Shown here piece after piece: positions 1 through 7,037 of a stretch of DNA of 8,292 nt. The position numbers and the translations under genes are program-made. The stretch comes from Planctomycetaceae bacterium (lineage in GTDB: Bacteria; Planctomycetota; Planctomycetia; Planctomycetales; Planctomycetaceae), in assembly GCA_947479075.1 (NCBI GenBank), contig CANJZR010000149.1, forward strand, positions 1 through 8,292. The letters run 5' to 3'. The notes beneath the pieces were generated by a model. The model was not told the origin of the DNA, ran no database searches, and was given only the letters and a program-made list of their open reading frames with translations. Numbering within the stretch: position 1 is the first letter of the stretch; each line of letters starts with the position of its first letter.

Positions 1-2293
1 AGTCGTTCGGAGTCCTCACCAGTCCATCGCCGAAGCAGATCTGCCAGAAGCGATTCACCGCCACCCGAGAGGTCAGTGGATGATCGGGCGAGACCAGCCA
101 GCGGGCCAGTGTGAGTCGATTCGGTGGGCCCTCATCAGACGCCGCGGGAAATATCGCCGGGAAACCCGCTTGAACCACCTCTCCCGGCTGGTCGTACTGA
201 CCTCGCACCAGAACATGAGTCGCACGCGGCTCAGGCAGGTCCTGCATGACCAGCGTGGTCGGGATCGCAGCCTTCGCTCGTGACTCCGCCTCACGAGCCT
301 GTTGCCAGTCGTCATAGAGCTTTCGCAGATCGGGCGTCGCGCGATGCCGGATGTAATACTCTTTCAGCAGATGTTGTTCAGACACCGACCGATCGGCGAT
401 CGGTCGGTCAAGCACTCCTCGCAGCTGTTCGCTGTCAGCCCAGCCTGCGGCGTCCTCTGCGGTGACCGCACGCGGGAGGATCTGGAACTCATCGAGCAGT
501 CCATAGAACCCGAGCCCATTGTCACGGCGTCCGACTCGCAACGGCTCATGACATTGCAACGTCCCCGTCAGCGTGTCGTGATGAACGTGGAGGGGTGAGT
601 TCTGGCCATTGAGAAGTACACGTAATCCCGTCGCTTTCTTCGATCCATCGTAGCTGACCAGAATCTGATGCCACTTGTTTGCAGCCAAAGGAGTTGGGGT
701 GATGGCGGTGATCTCATTGGTGCCCCATTCATGAACCAGGTTGAGCTGGAGCCGGCCCTTCTGCCAGACCAGCTCGATGCCTCGCCGTCGCCCGGCGGGT
801 TCAATCCACGACCAGATCCCGCAGAGTGAATTCGTCGGGTTCACCCAGACTGAGATTGTCCACGGACCATTCACGTCGAACTCCTGGGCGATCTCCACAT
901 GTTGCGTCGCGTCGAAGCTCCCGGCGTTCCCGCGAATGCCACGGACCGTCTGCAGCGTGGTTCCGACAGCTTCTGCGGGACTCGCGATGGGATCGAAGTT
1001 GCACCTCAGCAGGGCATCCGTTGGAAGCACTGCCAGCTCGCCGGGGGCCGCTGACTCCCAGGTTGCGACATCGGCGTCCAGAGTCGCGGCCTTCGTTAGG
1101 TAGGCCTGCTCGGCGGCTCCTCGACGGACTCCGCTCTCTTGAAGTGCAGCTGTCTGCTCAGCGGTTGGTACCTCGAGCGTCGGAGGAGGGCTCTCCGCGG
1201 ACGCCAGACCCGGCTCGACCGAGCTGTTGAAGTAGGCGAATAGCTGATAGTACTCCTTCTGAGAGATCGGATCGTACTTGTGGTCGTGACACTGCGCACA
1301 TCCGACCGTCAGTCCCAGCCACACCGCAGCTGTGGTGTCCACGCGATCGGCAACCGCCTCGACGCGGTACTCTTCATCGATAATCCCGGTCTCGTTGTTG
1401 GCCATCGAATTTCGATGAAACCCAGTGGCGATTCGCTGATCGAGCGTCGCGTCTGGCAGCAGGTCCCCGGCCAGCTGTTGAATGGTGAACTGGTCATAGG
1501 GCAAGTTCTGATTGAATGCCCGGATCACCCAGTCTCGCCACGGCCACGCCATGCGGGGCAGGTCGCCGAAATACCCGTTCGTGTCGGCGTACCGCGCGGC
1601 ATCCAGCCAGTCGATCGCCATCCGCTCGCCAAAGTGTGGGGAGTTCAGCAGCCGGTCGACCTCGGTCTGATAAGCTGACTCGGGATCGGACTCGCGAGCT
1701 TTGAGAAAATGATCGAGTTCCTCGGGCGTCGGTGGCCTCCCGATCAAATCGAGTGACACCCGCCGAAGTAACCGTTCCGGCGACGCCTCTGCCGTGGGGG
1801 CGTACCCCTCCGATTCCAACCGACTGAGTACATACCGGTCGATCAGATTTCGCGGCCAGTTCGCTCGCCGAACCTCGGGAGGTGGCAACTTCACCGGCTT
1901 CTCAAATGCCCAATGCCTGGTGTACTCCGCTCCCGCATCGATCCATTGTCGCAGCTTCTCGATCTGTGCGGGTGATAGTTTCTTATCCGTCTCCGGGGGC
2001 GGCATGCGCAAAGTGTGATCCAGACTGGTCACCCGCCGAATCAACTCGCTCCCGTCCGCCTGACCCGGCACGACCGCCGCTGTTCCTGACTCCGCGGGCT
2101 GTGTCGCGCCCTCATACTGGTCGAGCCGTAACTTCCCCTGCCGGCTCTTCTCATCAAAACCATGGCACTGAAAACAATACTCTGAAAGGATCGGCCGAAT
2201 CTCCCGTTGATAGTTCGGCGGGGTATCAGCGAACGCTACAGATCTCACAATTCCCGCGAGTGCAATGATCAGGGACTGCAGTCGCATGGACAT
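1..2293 (-). CDS. Planctomycete cytochrome c protein, PSCyt1-PSCyt2-LamG-PSD1 (3' end off window)
   Basis: Continuous reading frame of 764 codons entering from the left edge; the C-terminus is missing. The N-terminus (about 1-22) is a short hydrophobic signal peptide ending in AFA, so the protein is probably exported. In order: PSCyt1 (about 30-118) with heme-type motif CFQCH at 40-44 and a downstream MPP; PSCyt2/DUF1549 (about 148-350) with a second motif CAQCHDHK at 332-339; a LamG/concanavalin-like domain (about 430-610); and the start of PSD1/DUF1553 (from about 725, LARWLVSPDHPLTSRVAVNR). Family members are usually around 1000 residues, so a quarter or more is probably off-window. The start at 2293 is chosen because AGGAG lies 9 bases upstream; a second in-frame ATG sits at 2287. 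The LamG insert suggests carbohydrate or surface binding. The true substrate and redox role are unknown. The gene is divergent from its usual partner, DUF1501. Confidence 0.95.
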   Translation of the reverse strand, partial: MSMRLQSLIIALAGIVRSVAFADTPPNYQREIRPILSEYCFQCHGFDEKSRQGKLRLDQYEGATQPAESGTAAVVPGQADGSELIRRVTSLDHTLRMPPPETDKKLSPAQIEKLRQWIDAGAEYTRHWAFEKPVKLPPPEVRRANWPRNLIDRYVLSRLESEGYAPTAEASPERLLRRVSLDLIGRPPTPEELDHFLKARESDPESAYQTEVDRLLNSPHFGERMAIDWLDAARYADTNGYFGDLPRMAWPWRDWVIRAFNQNLPYDQFTIQQLAGDLLPDATLDQRIATGFHRNSMANNETGIIDEEYRVEAVADRVDTTAAVWLGLTVGCAQCHDHKYDPISQKEYYQLFAYFNSSVEPGLASAESPPPTLEVPTAEQTAALQESGVRRGAAEQAYLTKAATLDADVATWESAAPGELAVLPTDALLRCNFDPIASPAEAVGTTLQTVRGIRGNAGSFDATQHVEIAQEFDVNGPWTISVWVNPTNSLCGIWSWIEPAGRRRGIELVWQKGRLQLNLVHEWGTNEITAITPTPLAANKWHQILVSYDGSKKATGLRVLLNGQNSPLHVHHDTLTGTLQCHEPLRVGRRDNGLGFYGLLDEFQILPRAVTAEDAAGWADSEQLRGVLDRPIADRSVSEQHLLKEYYIRHRATPDLRKLYDDWQQAREAESRAKAAIPTTLVMQDLPEPRATHVLVRGQYDQPGEVVQAGFPAIFPAASDEGPPNRLTLARWLVSPDHPLTSRVAVNRFWQICFGDGLVRTPND

Positions 2294-2302
2294 ACTCGAT
2301 GG

Positions 2303-2307
2303 CTCCT
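2303..2307 (-). promoter_or_regulatory. Ribosome binding site of the PSCyt/PSD1 gene
   Basis: The minus strand reads AGGAG, separated by 9 bases from the ATG at 2293-2291. It fits that start better than the second in-frame ATG two codons further on. Confidence 0.6.
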
Positions 2308-2457
2308 GAGCGACTCGCAAACATATCGATTGTCGCTGATTGGTTGATTCTCTCTGAGTGCCGGAGCGTGAGTCAAGGATGTCACGACAGTGCAATAACC
2401 GCGGCGTAATACGAACCTTCTGACGACCGGTGACCACACAAACGCATCTGTCACAGG

Positions 2458-2511
2458 CGATTTTGATGCCGCCTGCAGTGAGCGGGCGGTGATGACGATT
2501 TTGGGATGCCG
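2458..2511. repeat. Imperfect direct repeat pair in divergent promoter region
   Basis: CGATTTTGATGCCG at 2458-2471 recurs as CGATTTTGGGATGCCG at 2496-2511. The two copies differ only by insertion of GG, and their starts are 38 bases apart. The position between two divergent genes would suit paired binding sites for a regulator, but chance cannot be excluded for two copies of this length. Confidence 0.4.
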
Positions 2512-2587
2512 GGCATTTTTACTTCGCACTTCCGGGTCAGCAGGCGTATCCTGCTCGGTGAACGCGGTATCGCTGCTGGTTCGATTT

Positions 2588-2593
2588 GGAGAG
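2588..2593 (+). promoter_or_regulatory. Ribosome binding site deciding the DUF1501 start
   Basis: GGAGAG lies 6 bases before the ATG at 2600. It supports this start over the in-frame ATG at 2489, which would add 37 residues ahead of the signal sequence. Confidence 0.65.
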
Positions 2594-2599
2594 TGGCCC

Positions 2600-3991
2600 A
2601 TGTCGATGAATAATCTGTCCCGGCGTGATTGGATGCAGGTGATCGCACGAGGGGCGGGGGCGCTGAGCGTGTCCAGCCTGTCTCTGAGTGGTTGGTTCCC
2701 CGCCCTGGCGGAAGAAGTGGTTGGCAACTCGAAGCGGCATCGGTCGTGCATCCTGCTCTGGATGCCGGGTGGACCTTCGCAGATTGATACCTTCGACCCC
2801 AAGCCTGGCCACAAGAATGGCGGCGAGTTCAAACCGATCGACACCAGTGTTCCGGGGATTCAGATCTCCGAGCATCTGCCGAATCTCGCGAAGCAGATGA
2901 ACCACCTCGCCCTCATTCGTTCCATGCAGACCAAGGAGGGGGATCACGGGCGGGCGACCTATCACCTGCGGACCGGTTACCTCCCGCAGGGCCCGGTGCG
3001 GTATCCCGCGCTCGGATCGCTGATCAGCCATGAACTCGGTAGCGAGACCTCCGAACTTCCGAACTTTGTGAGCGTGATGCCGAACCGATTGCTCAGCCCG
3101 GCCGCGTACGGTGCCGGGTTCCTCGGGCCGAAGTTCGCTCCGCTTGTTGTGGGGGCTGAGCCACCCCGTCGACCGCGAGCGAACGGCGACCAGCCAGCGA
3201 TGGAGTTTCCTTACGGCCCGCCACTCGAAGTTCGCAACATTCGCACCACCACTGAGGTCAGCCAGCCTCAGTCCGATTCGCGGCTCGAGTTGCTGGCCTC
3301 GATGGAGGACGAGTTCCGCCGTCAGCGGCCCGGCATCTCGGCCGAAAGTCATCAATCGGCCTACTCGCAAGCAGTACGGATGATGCGGTCGGAAGCCGTC
3401 CGGGCCTTCAACCTGGACGAAGAACCCGCGACCCTGCGCGAAGCCTATGGGAAGAACCGCTTCGGTCAGGGATGCCTGCTCGCGCGGCGACTGGTCGAGC
3501 GAGGTGTGTCCTTCGTCGAGGTCGCCCTGAGTGATGCCATGGGCGGCATGGGCATCGGCTGGGACACGCATCAACAGAACTTCGAGGGGGTGAAAGCTCT
3601 CTCCGGTGTTCTCGATCCCGCGTGGGGGACGCTCATGCAGGACCTCCAAGACCGGGGCCTCCTCGACACCACCCTTGTCGTCTGGATGGGCGAATTCGGT
3701 CGCACAGCTGTGATTAACCCGCAGGGAGGCCGCGACCACTTCCCGAACGCGTGGACGACCGTTCTTGGGGGGGGCGGCATCCGAGGCGGCCAAGTGTACG
3801 GTAAGACCGACGAAGGTGGTGAGAAAGTCGCCGACAAGCCCGTGACCGTTCCCGACCTGTTGGCCACGATCACGACCGCCCTCGGGGTCGACCCCAAGAA
3901 AGAAAACATGTCCAATGTGGGTCGCCCGATCCCCCTGACAGATCGCGGCGGGACTCCAATCGCTGATATCCTGACGACATCAGCAGGGTAG
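2600..3991 (+). CDS. DUF1501 family exported protein
   Basis: 463 residues, about the usual family length. The N-terminus carries a twin-arginine-like sequence (SRRDWM, 7-12), a hydrophobic stretch and an ALA-EE cleavage-like site near 36-39, so Tat export is likely. Family landmarks include LLWMPGGPSQIDTFDPK (52-68), DHGRATYHLRTGY (115-127), GWDTHQQNF (320-328), VVWMGEFGRT (360-369) and GRDHFPNAW (377-385). The histidine- and aspartate-containing motifs resemble the alkaline phosphatase/sulfatase superfamily to which DUF1501 is related. Catalytic activity has not been shown from sequence. Such genes are normally found directly beside PSCyt/PSD1 genes, as here, but commonly in the same orientation; here they are head to head. 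The end converges on the cupin gene. A 418-codon antisense frame over this gene is taken as a codon-bias shadow. Confidence 0.95.
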   Translation: MSMNNLSRRDWMQVIARGAGALSVSSLSLSGWFPALAEEVVGNSKRHRSCILLWMPGGPSQIDTFDPKPGHKNGGEFKPIDTSVPGIQISEHLPNLAKQMNHLALIRSMQTKEGDHGRATYHLRTGYLPQGPVRYPALGSLISHELGSETSELPNFVSVMPNRLLSPAAYGAGFLGPKFAPLVVGAEPPRRPRANGDQPAMEFPYGPPLEVRNIRTTTEVSQPQSDSRLELLASMEDEFRRQRPGISAESHQSAYSQAVRMMRSEAVRAFNLDEEPATLREAYGKNRFGQGCLLARRLVERGVSFVEVALSDAMGGMGIGWDTHQQNFEGVKALSGVLDPAWGTLMQDLQDRGLLDTTLVVWMGEFGRTAVINPQGGRDHFPNAWTTVLGGGGIRGGQVYGKTDEGGEKVADKPVTVPDLLATITTALGVDPKKENMSNVGRPIPLTDRGGTPIADILTTSAG

Positions 3992-4005
3992 AAATGCTCT
4001 GAGAC

Positions 4006-4019
4006 GGCATATTCGTGCC
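4006..4019. terminator. Weak hairpin between convergent genes
   Basis: GGCA-TATTCG-TGCC forms a 4-bp stem with a 6-base loop in the 27-base gap between the stop codons of DUF1501 and the cupin, and it overlaps the final base of the cupin stop. There is no clear T-run. A bidirectional terminator is expected here, but this stem is short and support is weak. Confidence 0.2.
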
Positions 4020-4345
4020 TACCCGTAATGCACCGCCAGCCAGACCGTCGGTTCGTCCGGCGTGGTCCATTCCACCCGGTGCTTCATGTTGGCCGGGATG
4101 TTCACATAATCCCCGGCTTTCATCTCGATCAGTTCATCCCCGAGTCGCAGCTTCGCTTGCCCAGTGAGAACCATGACCCACTCCTGCTGATCCTGGTCGT
4201 ACCAGAATCCCGCTGGCGAAAAGTGGCCATGTGAGACAATGCGTTCGATCCGTAAGTTTTCGGCCTTAATCAGTGTGGAGATCACCTCGTCGGGTAAACG
4301 CGAAGGGAGATCAGCGAAGATGTTGGATTTTGTTATGTCTGTCAT
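4019..4345 (-). CDS. Small single-domain cupin protein
   Basis: 108 residues, one cupin beta-barrel covering most of the chain, no signal peptide, so probably cytoplasmic. Cupin motif 1 is represented by HGHFSPAG...WYDQDQQEW (39-56), with E55 and G62. Motif 2 is GDYVNIPANMKHRV (78-91), with P84 and H89. Candidate metal ligands are H39/H41, E55 and H89. The C-terminal TVWLAVHYG is typical of a widespread group of about 110-residue cupins of unknown substrate. The start at 4345 is preferred: the sequence after it matches the family's usual beginning, and GAG lies 6 bases upstream. A GTG at 4384 would add 13 unlikely residues. It lies 42 bases behind the sialidase-fold gene and is probably the last gene of that operon. 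It could bind a sugar or metal in the same pathway, but nothing in the sequence fixes this. Confidence 0.9.
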   Translation of the reverse strand: MTDITKSNIFADLPSRLPDEVISTLIKAENLRIERIVSHGHFSPAGFWYDQDQQEWVMVLTGQAKLRLGDELIEMKAGDYVNIPANMKHRVEWTTPDEPTVWLAVHYG

Positions 4346-4387
4346 AAAAGGCTCAGCTGTCACGGTCAGGATCTGGGCAAACACACC

Positions 4388-5608
4388 TCAACGCACGAGA
4401 GGTTGGACTTGATCGGGATTCTTCGTCATCTCATCGATGCGCACGCGGAGTACCTCGACCGTCTGCTTGCCCCCCGCGAACGCCACATACAGACACCCTT
4501 CGTGTTCCATGACATGCGGGTAATCCACATGGCGTCCTCCGACCAGATGCCCCAGCTGTGTAAACGTCACGCCGTCGGCACTCACGGCAATCGTCAACGG
4601 GTCGCGCTTTTTCGGATTGGCGTTCGACACCAGCACATATCGCCCATCGCGCAGCCTGAGCCCATGCAGCTTTGACGTGGCGTCGGGAAAGTTTGTCTGC
4701 TCCGGCGTACTCCATGTCCGCCCGTTGTCTGACGAGAACGAACGATACACGAACCCGCTGCGTCGATTGTCTCGAAAGATCGCGAGCAGGCGGTTATCCG
4801 GCAGCACCCACCAGAGCGGTTCCTCAGCGGTCAGCTCGCTGCTCGAACCAAGGACCGGAAACGACTCCCACGTGCGAATTGACTCCGTCCCCCCGACCAG
4901 GAAGTGAACCCCCGTTTTTTTATAGTCATGTGCCCGCCGCGACATCATCCACTGGCCATTGGGCAACAGCTCCGGCGGAAAGTTGTTGATGCAGTTGTCG
5001 GCGATGACCCCTTCGTCCGTCCACGTGTGAGCCTTCTCATCGAGACGGAATGCCCGCAGTGCCAGACTCGGCCCGAAGAATCCCGCAGCCTCATCGAGCG
5101 ATGCCAGCGCGTACAGCTCGTCGCCTCGTTTCCAGAATCCTCTCGCGATCCACCGAAAGCCCTTCTCCGACCGCGTCCCATAAAACTCAGTTCCCACTCC
5201 CGATCCCGGCGGCTCAGGGGTGAGGTATTCCGGCGCCGACCACTCCCGACCGTCACGGCTGGTCGCGTACTTCACCCGCTGCCCCACGCGGTCTTCAACA
5301 CCCGGCCCATCGCTCCACATGATCCAGAACCGATTCTGGTGGAAGATCAAGTAGTTGTGCTGGTTCACTCCGCCCTGAGTCTTGTTGACCTTGGTCGCGT
5401 CGCCGCCGATTGCCCTGACATCGCTGACGATCACGTGCTCCGAAGCAATCCGTGGCAACTGGTCAAAATCGATCGACCGGGAGTCGGCGGGCACCCACGC
5501 TCCCGACAACATTGGTGGGGCAGGTGATTCGAGTGGACCATCGGCGGATGCTCGAACACTCAGACCACTTGTGAACAGAATGATCAACAGCCGAACTAGT
5601 GATCGCAT
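4388..5608 (-). CDS. Secreted sialidase-fold (Asp-box/BNR) protein
   Basis: 406 residues starting with a signal peptide (hydrophobic 4-17, probable cleavage after ASA at 20-22), so exported. One full Asp box, SSDNGRTW, is at 292-299. Degenerate boxes are at 117-123 (SRDGREW) and 343-349 (SADGVTF), consistent with a six-bladed beta-propeller like sialidases. Conserved-looking blocks include NQHNYLIFHQNRFWIMWSDG (82-101). I see no FRIP-type arginine motif at the N-terminus, so 'exo-alpha-sialidase' is a fold-level label; glycosidase activity is unproven. The start at 5608 is chosen because GGAGAGG lies 5 bases upstream and the signal peptide begins there; upstream codons to 5722 overlap nagA and look non-coding. 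It sits 88 bases behind nagA. A 6-bp inverted repeat, GAAACC/GGTTTC (5628-5633 and 5649-5654), lies in that gap. Confidence 0.88.
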   Translation of the reverse strand: MRSLVRLLIILFTSGLSVRASADGPLESPAPPMLSGAWVPADSRSIDFDQLPRIASEHVIVSDVRAIGGDATKVNKTQGGVNQHNYLIFHQNRFWIMWSDGPGVEDRVGQRVKYATSRDGREWSAPEYLTPEPPGSGVGTEFYGTRSEKGFRWIARGFWKRGDELYALASLDEAAGFFGPSLALRAFRLDEKAHTWTDEGVIADNCINNFPPELLPNGQWMMSRRAHDYKKTGVHFLVGGTESIRTWESFPVLGSSSELTAEEPLWWVLPDNRLLAIFRDNRRSGFVYRSFSSDNGRTWSTPEQTNFPDATSKLHGLRLRDGRYVLVSNANPKKRDPLTIAVSADGVTFTQLGHLVGGRHVDYPHVMEHEGCLYVAFAGGKQTVEVLRVRIDEMTKNPDQVQPLVR

Positions 5609-5613
5609 GCAGG

Positions 5614-5620
5614 CCTCTCC
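5614..5620 (-). promoter_or_regulatory. Ribosome binding site deciding the sialidase-fold gene start
   Basis: The minus strand reads GGAGAGG, 5 bases before the ATG at 5608. This excludes the longer frame that would begin at 5722 inside the nagA 3' end. Confidence 0.65.
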
Positions 5621-5696
5621 GGATGACGAAACCTCTTCAATCAAACACGGTTTCTCGACTCGACAATGCGGGCCGGAACCACACGCCCCCGTGGCC

Positions 5697-6920
5697 TTAG
5701 ATCGGCCCATGCACCTGCTCACCTGCGATGAATGTCGTCTTCGCGATGAGCGTCGGGCTGAGCACCACCAGATCCGCCTGCTTGCCCACCGTCAGGCTCC
5801 CGCACGTGGAATCAATTCCTGTCCGCTCCGCGGGAGTCAGTGTCGCCATGCGGACCAGCTGGGGCAGGGGGGCTTTCGTCGCAGTGTGCATCGTGCGCAG
5901 CATGTGATCCATGCCGACGACCGCACTTGCCAGAGCGCTTCCGTCGAGAGTGCGGCCAACCTTCCCGTCGCTGGCGATCCGCGGCCCATTCTCCGCAGGA
6001 CCAAACCGATACTCACCCGGAGGACAATCCACCGCCCGCATCGAATCGGTGACCAGACACAACCGCTCCGGCCCCTTCATTAGGAATGCGAACCGCAACA
6101 GCTCGAGCGACAGATGGTGCCCGTCGGCGATGACCTCGGTACTCATCTCCGGGTGGGCCAGGACGAACTGTTCCATGCTCGCCTGCATCGGTGTTCCGCA
6201 CCGGGCCCGCAGAGATGCCACGGAACTCATCGCACACCAGAAATGGTCGACATGCCGCATCCCCGCTTTAAACGCAGCTGCCATCTCGCCCCACGTGGAG
6301 TTGGAATGACCACACGTGACCAGACACCCCTGCTTGCTGGCGAACTTGTAGAACTCAATTGCCCCCGGCAGCTCCGCGGCACAGGTCGCCACTCGGATCA
6401 AACCCGATGCGAAGTGCTCCTTGTACTCGTTCGCGGTCGGATCGCGTCTCCCGCTCTTCGCGTGGCAGCCGACTTTGTCCTCCGCGAAGTAAGGACCATA
6501 AAAGTGAACGCCGCCGATCCGGGCCCCTTCAGCTGGCGTCCATGTCCGGTAGACCTCGCCACAGGCAGCGATCATGCCTGCGATCTGTTCCCGCGAACCC
6601 GTGGTCGTCGTTGGGAAGATGGTCGTCGTCCCATGCCGGGCATGGCAGCGATTGGCCACCCTCACCGCTTCCACCGTCCCATCCATGTAGTCGGCCCCGC
6701 CGCCGCCATGCACATGAATGTCGATGAATCCCGGAGCGAGATAGCTTCCCTTCAGGTCAATCACCCGTCCCGTGAACTTCGCCCGCTTTCGCTTCGCTCC
6801 GACTGACCGGATCATTCCGTCTTCGACAACCAGTTCGCCATCCTCCATCAACCTGTCGGACAGCACCAGCGTTCCATTGGTGAACAGCACAGAGTTGTCA
6901 TCAGTCATCGGCAACGGCAT
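5697..6920 (-). CDS. nagA: N-acetylglucosamine-6-phosphate deacetylase-like amidohydrolase
   Basis: 407 residues, close to the usual NagA length, with no signal peptide. The family reaction removes acetate from GlcNAc-6-phosphate to give glucosamine-6-phosphate in the cytoplasm. An N-terminal beta-sandwich leads into the TIM barrel: APGFIDIHVHGGGG (62-75; H69, H71), TCGHSNS (202-208; H205), RHVDHFWCAMS (222-232; H226), IADGHH (264-269), LVTDS (289-293; D292, the expected catalytic Asp). The C-terminus has TPAERTGI and GSLTVGKQADLVVL, the usual end of the barrel and return to the sandwich. Oddity: where NagA normally has HLEGP, with Glu as a metal ligand, this protein has HFYGP (Y141). The start at 6920 is chosen for GAGG 8 bases upstream; an in-frame TTG at 6938 and ATG at 6908 are alternatives. 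It is probably first in an operon with a sialidase-fold protein and a cupin. Another amidohydrolase substrate remains possible. Confidence 0.9.
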   Translation of the reverse strand: MPLPMTDDNSVLFTNGTLVLSDRLMEDGELVVEDGMIRSVGAKRKRAKFTGRVIDLKGSYLAPGFIDIHVHGGGGADYMDGTVEAVRVANRCHARHGTTTIFPTTTTGSREQIAGMIAACGEVYRTWTPAEGARIGGVHFYGPYFAEDKVGCHAKSGRRDPTANEYKEHFASGLIRVATCAAELPGAIEFYKFASKQGCLVTCGHSNSTWGEMAAAFKAGMRHVDHFWCAMSSVASLRARCGTPMQASMEQFVLAHPEMSTEVIADGHHLSLELLRFAFLMKGPERLCLVTDSMRAVDCPPGEYRFGPAENGPRIASDGKVGRTLDGSALASAVVGMDHMLRTMHTATKAPLPQLVRMATLTPAERTGIDSTCGSLTVGKQADLVVLSPTLIAKTTFIAGEQVHGPI

Positions 6921-6928
6921 CGCATCGG

Positions 6929-6932
6929 CCTC
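6929..6932 (-). promoter_or_regulatory. Ribosome binding site deciding the nagA start
   Basis: The minus strand reads GAGG (within TTTGAGG), 8 bases before the ATG at 6920. The ATG at 6908 has no comparable site at a suitable distance. Confidence 0.5.
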
Positions 6933-6979
6933 AAACAAGGGGCATGAAGAATCTCATCTCCTCAGACTATATCGATTCT

Positions 6980-7025
6980 CCACCAACCACACTCACCACC
7001 CCTCCCCGATTCCATCTTCACCCCT
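6980..7025 (-). other. G-rich tract, possible G-quadruplex in nagA leader
   Basis: The plus strand here is almost free of G (one G, at 7008). The minus strand, which would be the nagA leader or promoter strand, has three GGGG runs (two separated by one base, the third 13 bases upstream) followed by several GG pairs. This could fold as a two- or three-layer G-quadruplex in DNA or RNA. Structure is inferred from run pattern only. Confidence 0.3.
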
Positions 7026-7037
7026 CTTCCTTCGTTC

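Larger units (their letters stand above)
2294..2599. other. Divergent intergenic region, PSCyt gene / DUF1501 gene
   Basis: About 306 bases without a convincing gene, lying between two divergent starts, so it must hold promoters for both. I see no strong sigma-70 type -35/-10 pair. It contains an imperfect direct repeat (2458-2471 and 2496-2511) and an 11-base palindrome, ATGCC-G-GGCAT, at 2506-2516 followed by five T residues. An open frame extends upstream from the DUF1501 start to 2489, but its 37 extra residues precede a much better start and signal peptide, so I treat that stretch as non-coding. Confidence 0.6.

Noticed and set aside
2469..2489. CCGCC/GGCGG inverted repeat in the PSCyt/DUF1501 intergenic region
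   Set aside because: A 5-bp GC stem with an 11-base loop is expected by chance in GC-rich DNA.
2489..2599. N-terminal extension of the DUF1501 frame from an upstream ATG
   Set aside because: The 37 added residues precede a normal Tat-like signal; the ATG at 2600 has a good ribosome binding site and matches the usual family start.
2537..3793. Long minus-strand open frame (418 codons) opposite DUF1501
   Set aside because: It is fully antisense to a clear DUF1501 gene, has no recognisable domain, and is arginine/histidine-rich as expected for a reverse-frame shadow in GC-rich DNA.
4904..5527. Plus-strand frame of 207 codons opposite the sialidase-fold gene
   Set aside because: Antisense to a gene with signal peptide and Asp boxes; its composition is shadow-like and no domain is seen.
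5628..5654. Inverted repeat GAAACC/GGTTTC with a 15-base loop between nagA and the sialidase-fold gene
   Set aside because: A 6-bp stem with a long loop and no T-run is too weak to call a terminator or processing site.
5382..6083. Plus-strand frame of 233 codons spanning the sialidase-fold gene and nagA
   Set aside because: It crosses two well-supported minus-strand genes and shows no recognisable features.
6114..6806. Plus-strand frame of 230 codons opposite nagA
   Set aside because: Antisense to the conserved NagA core motifs; no recognisable protein features.
6931..6957. Eight-residue minus-strand ORF (MRFFMPLV) just before nagA, overlapping its ribosome binding site
   Set aside because: The leading GAGGAG directly abuts its first ATG, which is too close; too short to distinguish from chance.
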